Source: Actinomycetota bacterium (GTDB lineage: Bacteria; Actinomycetota; Actinomycetes; S36-B12). From it: 7,690 bases of DNA. The position numbers and the translations under genes were made by a program. Shown in pieces: positions 1 through 5,735 of this stretch. The notes under the pieces were generated by a model, which was not told where the DNA came from, made no database searches, and was given only the letters and a program-made list of their open reading frames with translations. The stretch spans positions 1 through 7,690 of the forward strand of contig WLHM01000055.1 in NCBI GenBank assembly GCA_009702725.1, given 5' to 3'. Each line of letters begins with the position of its first letter. The stretch's first letter is position 1.

Positions 1-71
1 GCCTTTGGAGTACCCGGGCCAAGGCGCTCACCTCGACCTGCCGCCGGGACAAGCGCAGCGGTGCGCCCCAC
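1..71 (-). CDS. ispD: IspD, 2-C-methyl-D-erythritol 4-phosphate cytidylyltransferase (N-terminal fragment, cut by window edge)
   Basis: The first 23 codons of an IspD-like reading frame run off the left edge. Read on the minus strand they give VGRTAALVPAAG followed by RGERLGPGTPK, the glycine-rich CTP-binding loop found at the N-terminus of IspD, ending at the conserved Lys. The family transfers CMP from CTP to methylerythritol phosphate in the cytosolic non-mevalonate isoprenoid pathway. The start is well constrained: the GTG at 71-69 is preceded directly by an in-frame TAG (74-72), so no longer form is possible. A GGTGGTGA stretch just upstream can act as ribosome binding site. carD ends 15 bases upstream and the carD-ispD order is the usual one in actinobacteria, which supports the call. 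Only the start is visible, so the integrity of the gene cannot be judged. Confidence 0.85.
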   Translation of the reverse strand, partial: MGRTAALVPAAGRGERLGPGTPK

Positions 72-86
72 CTAAATCACCACCAG

Positions 87-569
87 CTAAGAAGCTAGGA
101 CCTCGTCGAGGATCGCCTCGGCATTGTCCTCATTGGTTTTCTCGGCAAGGGCAAGTTCACTCACCAGGATCTGCCGGGCTTTGGCCAGCATGCGCTTCTC
201 GCCAGCGGACAAGCCACGCTCGCGTTCACGGCGCCAAAGATCGCGGACCACCTCGGCCACCTTGATGACATCACCCGAGGCGAGTTTTTCAAGATTTGCC
301 TTATAGCGCCGTGACCAGTTAGTCGGCTCTTCGGTATACGGCTGGCGCAGAACGTTAAATACGCGTTCTAGGCCCTCGGCGTTTACGACATCTCGGACAC
401 CGACTAAATCAACGTTGTCGGAGGGCACGCGAACGGTCAAATCACCCTGAGCCACCCGCAAAACCAGGTACTCACGGTCTTCGCCCTTTATCGTCCGGAT
501 CTCAACAGCCTCAATGAGTGCCGCCCCGTGATGTGGATAGACGACGGTGTCACCGACGCTGAACGCCAT
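87..569 (-). CDS. carD: CarD, RNA polymerase-binding transcription factor
   Basis: A 160-residue protein, close to the 162 of Mycobacterium tuberculosis CarD. CarD binds the RNA polymerase beta subunit and stabilises the open complex at housekeeping promoters, notably rRNA promoters. The N-terminal Tudor-like RNAP-interaction domain begins MAFSVGDTVVYPHHGAA and keeps Arg25 and Arg47, known contact residues in mycobacterial CarD. The C-terminal helical DNA-binding domain keeps Trp85 in NWSRRYK, the residue that wedges into the minor groove at the upstream edge of the bubble, then VVRDLWRRE and GEKRMLAKAR. The frame stays open upstream to 683, but the extra 38 residues are Arg-rich and unlike CarD, and homology begins exactly at the ATG 569-567. 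A GAGAGGGG Shine-Dalgarno lies 8 bases before that ATG, inside a hairpin described separately. It is followed by ispD after 15 bases, probably in one transcript. Confidence 0.96.
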   Translation of the reverse strand: MAFSVGDTVVYPHHGAALIEAVEIRTIKGEDREYLVLRVAQGDLTVRVPSDNVDLVGVRDVVNAEGLERVFNVLRQPYTEEPTNWSRRYKANLEKLASGDVIKVAEVVRDLWRRERERGLSAGEKRMLAKARQILVSELALAEKTNEDNAEAILDEVLAS

Positions 570-594
570 AGAAAAAGCCCCTCTCGAAGGGGCT
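570..594 (-). promoter_or_regulatory. Terminator-like hairpin in the carD 5' leader, enclosing the Shine-Dalgarno
   Basis: On the minus strand AGCCCCT (594-588), a five-base loop TCGAG, and AGGGGCT (582-576) form a perfect 7-bp stem. Five T residues (576-572) follow, then CT and the carD ATG at 569. This is the shape of an intrinsic terminator placed directly before a start codon, and the AGGGG that would serve as ribosome binding site is the 3' arm. It could attenuate carD, hide its ribosome site, or stop antisense transcripts coming from the lipoprotein side. A TATTCT -10 candidate at 601-596 would start RNA near 589, inside the 5' arm. If that is the only promoter, the RNA hairpin would be incomplete. 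The structure is seen; the role is inference. Confidence 0.5.
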
Positions 595-595
595 A

Positions 596-601
596 AGAAT
601 A
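596..601 (-). promoter_or_regulatory. Candidate -10 element for carD
   Basis: TATTCT on the minus strand, in the 75-base gap between the divergent carD and lipoprotein genes, matches the TAnnnT pattern of actinobacterial sigma-A promoters. No convincing -35 is seen 16-18 bases upstream. The predicted start, about 7 bases downstream, lies inside the hairpin before carD, so another promoter further upstream is also possible. Confidence 0.35.
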
Positions 602-631
602 CCACGCGCGCGACCGGTCGATTTCCTCCGC

Positions 632-644
632 TACCCTCCTGCCT
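632..644 (+). promoter_or_regulatory. Candidate -10 element giving a leaderless lipoprotein mRNA
   Basis: TACCCT at 632-637 ends 7 bases before the GTG start at 645, so transcription would begin at or beside the first base of the start codon. No purine-rich Shine-Dalgarno lies upstream: the sequence is CCTCCTGCCT, the complement-like composition. This is the pattern of leaderless genes common in actinobacteria. No clear -35 is present. Confidence 0.45.
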
Positions 645-1181
645 GTGAACCCTTCTTTGCGCCTGAAGCGCAACACCCGCCATGCCTTGGTCTTAGCGAC
701 GATCGCAATCGCCCTCTCAGGCACCTTAAGCGGGTGCTACAGCGGGTTTAAGGCAAATACCAATGAGCAGAGCCTCACCAACTCCGGTGATGGCACCCAG
801 GCTCAGATCGGGCAGATTCGTATCGAGAATGCCACGTTGGTTCTTGGCCCCGATGGCTCCAGCACGGCGACCCTTCTGACCACCTTGGTCAATCAAGGTG
901 ACACCGCTGACTCACTTATTGGCCTAGAGATCAACAAACTGCCGGTTTATGTCACACCCGGGGGTGGCGAACTTGCCGCCGGGGCAGCCGTTTCCTTTGG
1001 GTTCAACAGTTCGGTTTGGATCAATTCGTATGAATTCACGGCACCGGTCAGCACCTACGTTCCCGTGAAAATCCAATTCCGCGACGCCGGCATCGTGACG
1101 ATAAACGTACTAACCGTGCCACCGGTTGGCATCTACCAAGGAATAGCGCCTAACCCCGCGACTTTGCCACCGGCTAGCTAG
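645..1181 (+). CDS. Secreted lipoprotein between carD and regX3, family of unknown function
   Basis: A 178-residue protein with a clear lipoprotein signal. Basic residues (RLKRNTRH) come first, then a hydrophobic stretch from about 14 to 28, then the lipobox LSGC with Cys31 as the lipidation site. The mature part is Ser/Thr/Gly/Asn-rich and looks all-beta: it begins GFKANTNEQ, then carries an IRIENATLVLGPDGS segment and LVNQGDTADSLIGLEI. This layout resembles actinobacterial lipoproteins labelled DUF461 or PCu(A)C-like. The mature chain has no Met and no His, so the copper ligands of true PCu(A)C chaperones are absent. The likely place is the outer face of the cytoplasmic membrane; no substrate can be named. 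The start is a GTG with a -10 element 7 bases before it, so it is probably leaderless. It converges on regX3, the two stop codons sharing four bases. Confidence is high for a lipoprotein and low for the family. Confidence 0.85.
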   Translation: MNPSLRLKRNTRHALVLATIAIALSGTLSGCYSGFKANTNEQSLTNSGDGTQAQIGQIRIENATLVLGPDGSSTATLLTTLVNQGDTADSLIGLEINKLPVYVTPGGGELAAGAAVSFGFNSSVWINSYEFTAPVSTYVPVKIQFRDAGIVTINVLTVPPVGIYQGIAPNPATLPPAS

Positions 1182-1858
1182 TTCTCCATCTTGTAGCCAA
1201 GGCCACGAACAGTTAGTAAGTGCACCGGGTTGGCTGGATCTTCCTCAATCTTGGCCCGAAGTCTCTTCACATGGACGTCTAGCGTCTTAGTGTCGCCGAC
1301 GTAGTCGTGGCCCCACACCCGGTCAATCAACTGCGACCGGGTTATCACTCGGCCACTGTTACGGACCAAAACTTCAAGGAGGTCAAACTCTTTCAGGGGC
1401 ATTGCGACAGTCTCGCCGCGCACGCTGACAATGTGACGGTCGATATCCAATCGCACGGGCCCGACCTCGACCACAAGTGGGAGCATCTCTTCAAAGTCAC
1501 CTTGGCGACGCAGGACCGCGCGAACCCGGGCAAGTAGCTCACGCGAAGAGAATGGTTTGGTCACATAGTCATCGGCGCCAAGCTCGAGCCCGACAACTTT
1601 ATCGACTTCACCATCCTTTGCGGTAACCATAATTATCGGCACCACTGACTTGGTACGTATTTGTCGGCACACTTCGGTGCCTGAAATTCCAGGAAGCATT
1701 AGATCCAGCAGGATCAGATCGGCGCCATTCTTATCAAACTCTTCTAATGCCTTGTGCCCATCACCTGCTACCGCTACCTCGTAGCCTTCGCGGCGCAGCA
1801 TGAAGGAAAGCGCCTCCGAGAAGGACTCCTCATCTTCTACTACCAATATCCGAGTCAC
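1178..1858 (-). CDS. regX3: RegX3/PhoP-type OmpR-family response regulator
   Basis: A 226-residue regulator with the normal OmpR-family plan. The receiver domain (about 1-118) has acidic pocket residues Glu8 and Asp9, phospho-acceptor Asp52 in LLDLMLPG, Thr79 and Lys101 in YVTKPF. The winged-helix effector domain (about 130-226) has PLKEFDLLEVLVRNSGRV, VWGHDYVGDTKTLDVHVKRLR and VRGLGYKME at its end. Partner kinase SenX3 lies directly upstream: the GTG start (1858-1856) overlaps the senX3 TGA as GTGA, and GAGGTGA just before it is a good ribosome site inside senX3. With phoU divergent, the context points to phosphate-starvation control (RegX3 in mycobacteria, PhoP in Streptomyces), binding GTTCACC-type repeats. 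Its stop codon overlaps that of the facing lipoprotein gene. The family call is firm; phosphate as signal rests on context. Confidence 0.95.
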   Translation of the reverse strand: MTRILVVEDEESFSEALSFMLRREGYEVAVAGDGHKALEEFDKNGADLILLDLMLPGISGTEVCRQIRTKSVVPIIMVTAKDGEVDKVVGLELGADDYVTKPFSSRELLARVRAVLRRQGDFEEMLPLVVEVGPVRLDIDRHIVSVRGETVAMPLKEFDLLEVLVRNSGRVITRSQLIDRVWGHDYVGDTKTLDVHVKRLRAKIEEDPANPVHLLTVRGLGYKMEN

Positions 1859-3000
1859 GAACTCACCTCTTCTTCGGGAATCGCCACAGTGTTCCAGGCG
1901 AAATCATCCGTCGATCCAGATTGTTGAACAATATACGCCGGCAATCTCAGAGTGAAGCTCGAGCCGACGCCGACTTCGGACCACACGGTGCATTCGCCGC
2001 CATGGTTTTGGCAGACGTGCTTTACGATCGCCAGCCCAAGGCCCGTACCGCCGGTTACGCGCGAGCGGGCCGGGTCGACGCGGTAGAACCGCTCGAACAC
2101 TCGGTCAAGCTCATGTGAGGGAATCCCTATCCCTTGATCCTTGACGATGATCTCGATTAGACCTCCGACGACTCGCGTATCAACCGCGACTTTCGTCGAA
2201 TTTGGCGAATACGCAATCGCATTAGCCAGCAGGTTTCGAACCGCTGTCTGGATTTGGCTGAGATCACCGTAAACAGCGCCATCGCTATTTATGGATTCGA
2301 TGAACTCAATTTCACTATTGGCAGCTACGGTGCGGACCTCATCGATCGCACGATTGACAATCTCATCGACGTTGATCACCTGGGCGTGAGTGAGTGGATC
2401 ATCTCCCTGCAATCGGGAGAGGTCGATAACGTCCTGAATTAAGTTCCCGAGACGACCGGCCTCAATTTGCATGCGCTCGGCAAAATGACGTACCTGCGCG
2501 GCGTCATCACTCGCCGCTAGCACCGCTTCGGCCAAGAGGGCAAGCGCTCCAACGGGTGTCTTCAACTCATGGCTAACGTTGGCCACGAAGTCTCGACGCA
2601 CCGCATCAACTTTGCGTTCTTCGGCCAAGTCATCAATTAGCACGAGCAGCGCACCGGTGCCAAGGGCCGCCACCCGTACTCGCAACTCGAGTAGTTCACG
2701 ACCAAGTGGTGGCCGACGCACTCGCATTTCTTGCTCACGCGGAGTGTTGTCTTCCATCACACGTTCAATCAGGTGCGAGATATCAGGGATCGTGACCAAA
2801 TTTCGACTAACCAGGCCAAGTGCCATGCTGCGGGAACTAGCTCGGAGCACCGTGCCATCGGGGGCCACCACAATCGATGCGGATGGGAGCACACTAAGTA
2901 CCCGCACGACCTCCTCGGGCACGCCCATTAGCGCATCGCGCTGGGATGCCGTCGCTAGGCGCGGGGTACCCGCTGCCGGAGCCACACGTTGACCTGCCAC
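1855..3000 (-). CDS. senX3: SenX3/PhoR-type sensor histidine kinase, apparently without membrane segments
   Basis: A 381-residue kinase. From the GTG at 3000 it has a polar, Ala/Arg-rich N-terminus (1-30), a PAS-like domain (about 31-125), and a HisKA domain with the H-box FVANVSHELKTPVGAL and phospho-acceptor His144. The HATPase domain follows, with N-box RNLLANAIAYS (Asn256, Asn260), G1 box DQGIGIP (288-294), F box ERFYR and G2 box GGTGLGLAIV (317-326). All catalytic elements are intact. It should autophosphorylate His144 and pass phosphate to Asp52 of RegX3, whose gene it overlaps by four bases. Mycobacterial SenX3 has two N-terminal membrane helices and Streptomyces PhoR is also membrane-anchored. 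None is visible here, and an in-frame TAA at 3060-3058 limits any extension. A TATCCT -10 six bases before the GTG suggests a leaderless start at 3000. A start at Met25 is possible but has no ribosome site. Family certain, start likely. Confidence 0.93.
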   Translation of the reverse strand: MAGQRVAPAAGTPRLATASQRDALMGVPEEVVRVLSVLPSASIVVAPDGTVLRASSRSMALGLVSRNLVTIPDISHLIERVMEDNTPREQEMRVRRPPLGRELLELRVRVAALGTGALLVLIDDLAEERKVDAVRRDFVANVSHELKTPVGALALLAEAVLAASDDAAQVRHFAERMQIEAGRLGNLIQDVIDLSRLQGDDPLTHAQVINVDEIVNRAIDEVRTVAANSEIEFIESINSDGAVYGDLSQIQTAVRNLLANAIAYSPNSTKVAVDTRVVGGLIEIIVKDQGIGIPSHELDRVFERFYRVDPARSRVTGGTGLGLAIVKHVCQNHGGECTVWSEVGVGSSFTLRLPAYIVQQSGSTDDFAWNTVAIPEEEVSS

Positions 3001-3012
3001 CCTCGCAGGATA
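3000..3012 (-). promoter_or_regulatory. Candidate -10 element giving a leaderless senX3-regX3 mRNA
   Basis: TATCCT on the minus strand (3012-3007) is followed by six bases and then the GTG at 3000, placing the expected transcription start on the start codon. No recognisable -35 lies about 17 bases upstream, as expected for an activator-dependent promoter. PHO-box-like repeats start about 50 bases further upstream. Confidence 0.45.
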
Positions 3013-3060
3013 GGCCGAAATCGCCCAAGAAACGAATAAGGCGGCCGCCGGTCGTCGTTA

Positions 3061-3124
3061 GTTCGCGCAGCATTAACCTCGGGCGCGAAGTATTAACCTT
3101 TTCGTCGCCTGTAGTTCACCATTG
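3061..3124 (+). promoter_or_regulatory. PHO-box-like repeat array (expected RegX3/PhoP binding) between senX3 and phoU
   Basis: On the plus strand, 11-base units related to the GTTCACCnnnn pattern of Streptomyces PhoP boxes can be laid out in two groups. Group one is GTTCGCGCAGC (3061-3071) and ATTAACCTCGG (3072-3082). Group two is ATTAACCTTTT (3092-3102), CGTCGCCTGTA (3103-3113) and GTTCACCATTG (3114-3124). The last unit matches the seven-base core exactly, the third-to-last and second match five of seven, and CGTCGCC matches four. The array ends just before the -35 position of the phoU promoter candidate and lies about 60 bases upstream of the senX3 start, so one array could serve both directions. 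In Streptomyces the phoRP-phoU gap is a known PhoP target. Unit matches are seen; binding is inferred. Confidence 0.6.
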
Positions 3125-3147
3125 CGACGTAAATCCAAGCGACCCCT

Positions 3148-3153
3148 TACGCT
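3148..3153 (+). promoter_or_regulatory. Candidate -10 element for phoU
   Basis: TACGCT fits TAnnnT and would start RNA near 3160. The -35 position (about 3125-3130, CGACGT) is poor and abuts the perfect GTTCACC unit at 3114-3124, the arrangement expected if an activator replaces -35 recognition. A 12-base perfect palindrome GTGTCCGGACAC (3156-3167) covers the predicted start. Confidence 0.4.
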
Positions 3154-3200
3154 GGGTGTCCGGACACGCCGGGCGCCGCCGCGGTCTAGGAGGGATAGTG

Positions 3201-3863
3201 ATGTCAACCGCCAACCCAGGCCCTCTGACGCTGGTCAATAACGACCTCGTGGCCATCACAACTCTGGTTGGTTCGGCCATGAACCTAGCCACCCAATCGC
3301 TGCTCGACGCGGATCTTTCATTGGCCGAGAAAGTAATCCAAGCGGACGCCAACATCGACACCCTGTGCAGCGCTGTAGAGGATCGATGCCTAGAGCTACT
3401 GGAAGATAAGCGGTCTACGGGCAGTGAGTTGCGCTCGATTATCGGTGCTCTGCGAATTGCCGCCTCACTTGAGCGCATGGGCGATCTCGCCGAACACGTG
3501 GCCAAGCAAGCAAGAATGCGTTACCCAAATGCAGCCGTACCCCAAGACCTCCGTGAAACCTTCGCGATCATGGGTGGTGTAGCCGAAGCCATTGTTTCTA
3601 AATCCGGCGCAGTAATCGCCACAAAAGACGTTTCCTTGGCAAGTGAGATCGCGATCCACGATGCTGAAATGGACTTTCGTCACCGTGAACTCTTTACCAT
3701 TGTGCTGTCACCCTCCTGGGCGCACGGTGTAGAAGCGGCGATCGATGTCACTCTGCTGTCTAGGTATTACGAGCGGTACGCCGACCATGCCGTTTCAGTG
3801 ACCCGACGCGTGATAAACGTCGTAACCGGCGAACCTTACGTCGCTGTAGACATCACTTCATAA
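3201..3863 (+). CDS. phoU: PhoU, phosphate signalling regulator
   Basis: A 220-residue protein with the tandem three-helix PhoU repeats. The first repeat carries the metal-binding ExxxD motif at Glu91-Asp95 (ERMGDLAEHV), the second at Glu191-Asp195 (ERYADHAVSV), preceded by DFRHRELF. PhoU works on the inner face of the membrane, linking the Pst phosphate transporter to its sensor kinase and repressing the Pho response when phosphate is plentiful. The frame is open back to 2946, but that part is unlike PhoU. An AGGAGGG site at 3188-3194 is six bases before the ATG at 3201 and too close to the GTG at 3198. The usual actinobacterial start of the form RxxFHxxL is replaced by MSTANPGPLTLVNNDL, a divergent first helix. 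It is divergent from senX3-regX3 and leads a same-strand run with mshA, ybjN and gpmA. No pst genes are in view. Confidence 0.95.
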   Translation: MSTANPGPLTLVNNDLVAITTLVGSAMNLATQSLLDADLSLAEKVIQADANIDTLCSAVEDRCLELLEDKRSTGSELRSIIGALRIAASLERMGDLAEHVAKQARMRYPNAAVPQDLRETFAIMGGVAEAIVSKSGAVIATKDVSLASEIAIHDAEMDFRHRELFTIVLSPSWAHGVEAAIDVTLLSRYYERYADHAVSVTRRVINVVTGEPYVAVDITS

Positions 3864-3899
3864 CAACTTCTCGCCCCTGGCCGAAGGGAGATACTGCAC

Positions 3900-5189
3900 A
3901 TGCAACACCGTATGCAAACCCCGCGACGCATTGCAGTGCTCTCCATTCACACTTCGCCACTTGATCAACCCGGCACCGGCGACGCAGGCGGCATGAATGT
4001 CTACGTTGTTGAGACCGCGCGCCGACTTGCTGAAAACGGTGTTGATGTTGAAATTTTCACGCGTGCTACCTCCTCAGACCTAGCACCGGTAATCGACTTT
4101 CTGCCGGGTGTGAAAGTCCGCCACATCACTGCCGGCCCCTACGAGGGACTACTCAAGCAAGATCTACCAGCCCAATTATGCGCGGTTTCAGCCGGTGTAA
4201 TGCGTGTTGAGGCGGCCCACCCCGAAGGTTGGTTCGATTTGATTCACTCGCACTATTGGCTATCAGGGCAAGTCGGCTGGCTAGCCGCAGACAGGTGGAA
4301 TGTGCCACTAGTGCATTCAATGCACACGATGGCGAAGGTAAAGAATGCCGAACTAGCCGAAGGCGATACTCCCGAACCTACAATGCGGGTAATCGGAGAG
4401 GAACAAGTCATAGCCGCCGCCGATCGCCTTGTGGCCAATACGATTGACGAAGCGGATCAACTGATTACTTTGTACGGAGCAGACCCACGTCGCGTAGATG
4501 TTGTACACCCTGGCGTCGATCTCGATGTTTTCACCCCGGGCGACAAAATGCACGCACGTACCCGATTCGGCTTGCGACAAGACCAGGTCGTCCTCTTGTT
4601 CGTGGGCCGCATTCAGCCACTTAAAGCCCCAGACATTTTGATCAAGGCGGTAGCCCATCTCGTACAGGCTGACCCGGCGCTTCGCGATCGGTTAGTTATA
4701 ACGATTTGCGGCGGTCCATCGGGAAGCGGGCTTGACCAGCCCACCGCCCTTACCGATCTCGCTAATGAATTGGGTGTCACCGACCTAATCCGATTTGAGC
4801 CGCCAGGTGACCGGCAAACCCTCGCCGACTGGTATCGCGCCGCTGATATTGCCGTAGTCCCGTCATACTCCGAGTCCTTCGGCCTAGTCGCAGTCGAAGC
4901 GCAAGCCTGCGCGACTCCGGTTGTGGCGTCAAGTGTCGGAGGCCTTCGCACCGCCGTGGCCGACGGCGTGAGTGGAGTGCTGATCGACAGCCATGATCCC
5001 GCTCAGTACTCGCAGGCGATTGGCGCCTTGATAAACAACCCGGAACGCTTACGTGAACTTTCAGCCGGCGCCCGAATGCACGCATCAACTTTTGGATGGA
5101 ACGCAACCACCACCGGATTAATGGCTACTTATGGTGCAGCGCTAGCCGACCGGCAATCTTCCGCGCAACTTACCGCACTACCCGGATAA
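3900..5189 (+). CDS. mshA: MshA, D-inositol-3-phosphate glycosyltransferase (mycothiol biosynthesis)
   Basis: A 429-residue GT-B glycosyltransferase (GT4). MshA joins GlcNAc from UDP-GlcNAc to 1L-myo-inositol 1-phosphate, the first step of mycothiol, the main actinobacterial low-molecular-weight thiol. The diagnostic N-terminus SIHTSPLDQPGTGDAGGMNV (15-34) holds the loop that meets inositol phosphate. By alignment from memory with Corynebacterium MshA, likely active-site residues are Asn33, Lys86, Tyr119 in HSHYWLSG, Thr143 in MHTMAK and Arg163 on the acceptor side, with Arg237 and Lys242 in GRIQPLKAPD and Glu325 and Glu333 in SESFGLVAVEA for the nucleotide sugar. All are present, so it should be active. 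A GGGAG site lies nine bases before the ATG at 3900; Met5 is an alternative start. It begins 36 bases after phoU and ends 16 before the YbjN gene, so it is probably in one operon. Confidence 0.96.
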   Translation: MQHRMQTPRRIAVLSIHTSPLDQPGTGDAGGMNVYVVETARRLAENGVDVEIFTRATSSDLAPVIDFLPGVKVRHITAGPYEGLLKQDLPAQLCAVSAGVMRVEAAHPEGWFDLIHSHYWLSGQVGWLAADRWNVPLVHSMHTMAKVKNAELAEGDTPEPTMRVIGEEQVIAAADRLVANTIDEADQLITLYGADPRRVDVVHPGVDLDVFTPGDKMHARTRFGLRQDQVVLLFVGRIQPLKAPDILIKAVAHLVQADPALRDRLVITICGGPSGSGLDQPTALTDLANELGVTDLIRFEPPGDRQTLADWYRAADIAVVPSYSESFGLVAVEAQACATPVVASSVGGLRTAVADGVSGVLIDSHDPAQYSQAIGALINNPERLRELSAGARMHASTFGWNATTTGLMATYGAALADRQSSAQLTALPG

Positions 5190-5194
5190 GAATC

Positions 5195-5209
5195 ATGAGC
5201 GAATTATGA
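5195..5209 (+). other. Four-residue minicistron MSEL overlapping the ybjN start
   Basis: ATG AGC GAA TTA TGA begins six bases after the mshA stop. Its TGA (5207-5209) overlaps the ATG of the YbjN gene (5206-5208) as ATGA. The YbjN gene itself lacks a clear ribosome site, so terminating ribosomes could restart here. It may equally be chance; the frame is only five codons. Confidence 0.25.
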
Positions 5210-5715
5210 CAACCAGCGATTCCATCACTTTCATTCGTCAATATCTTAAATCGTGCGAACTTACCTATGAGGAATCTGGTCAAGACACATTTGTGATCAC
5301 TTTGCCAGGGGAACAAAAACTACAGACCAATATGTCCTTGACGGTTGGCACCCACGCCATAACCATAAATGCATTTGTATCCCGCAACCCTGAAGAAAAT
5401 CACGAGGGCGTTTATCGGTGGCTACTCGAACGCAATAGGCGCATGTATGCCGTCGCCTTTGCCATCGACCACCTCGGGGACATCTACTTAACGGGCCGGA
5501 TACCCCTTAATTCCATTACCTCGGCTGAACTCGACCGAGTGCTGGGCTCGGTCCTCGAGTATTCGGACGGCGCATTCAACACCATCCTCGAGTTAGGGTT
5601 TGCCGCTTCCATTAAACGCGAGTGGGCCTGGCGAATCTCTCGTGGTGAGTCCACCGCCAATCTTGCGGCCTTCGCTCACTTAACCGAAGTCGATCAGGCG
5701 CGCAGCCCAAAATAG
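5206..5715 (+). CDS. YbjN-domain protein
   Basis: A 169-residue soluble protein of the YbjN family, the usual neighbour between mshA and the phosphoglycerate mutase gene in actinobacteria (Rv0487 position in M. tuberculosis). No signal peptide or membrane segment is visible. It has the alpha/beta look of the family, which resembles type III secretion chaperones in fold: an N-terminal helix FIRQYLKSCELTYEE, strands around FVITLPG and THAITINAFVSRNP, then HEGVYRWLLERNRRMYAVAFAIDHLGDIYLTGRIP, and a C-terminal helix SAELDRVLGSVLEYSDG followed by NTILELGF. YbjN proteins have been linked to stress and motility phenotypes in E. coli, but no biochemical role is established. The ATG at 5206 has no good Shine-Dalgarno, and a four-residue minicistron (5195-5209) ends across it, so translation may be coupled. 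Family sure, function unknown. Confidence 0.9.
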   Translation: MTTSDSITFIRQYLKSCELTYEESGQDTFVITLPGEQKLQTNMSLTVGTHAITINAFVSRNPEENHEGVYRWLLERNRRMYAVAFAIDHLGDIYLTGRIPLNSITSAELDRVLGSVLEYSDGAFNTILELGFAASIKREWAWRISRGESTANLAAFAHLTEVDQARSPK

Positions 5716-5735
5716 CTATCCGGCAGGATGTACCC

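Noticed and set aside
5..265. Plus-strand open frame of 86 codons at the left end
   Set aside because: It lies antisense to ispD and carD and has a low-complexity Pro/Arg composition; both minus-strand genes are clearly real.
570..683. A 38-residue N-terminal extension of CarD
   Set aside because: The frame is open, but the residues are unlike any CarD, cross the hairpin and promoter region, and family homology starts exactly at the ATG at 569.
2579..2992. Plus-strand open frame of 137 codons, Ser/Arg/Thr-rich
   Set aside because: It is the antisense shadow of senX3; its composition follows from the complementary codons and no domain is visible.
2946..3200. An 85-residue N-terminal extension of PhoU
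   Set aside because: It would cross the PHO boxes and the senX3 start on the other strand, has no PhoU similarity, and a good Shine-Dalgarno points to the ATG at 3201.
4613..5106. Two overlapping minus-strand open frames within mshA
   Set aside because: They are antisense to conserved MshA motifs, Arg/Ser-rich, without ribosome sites or recognisable domains.
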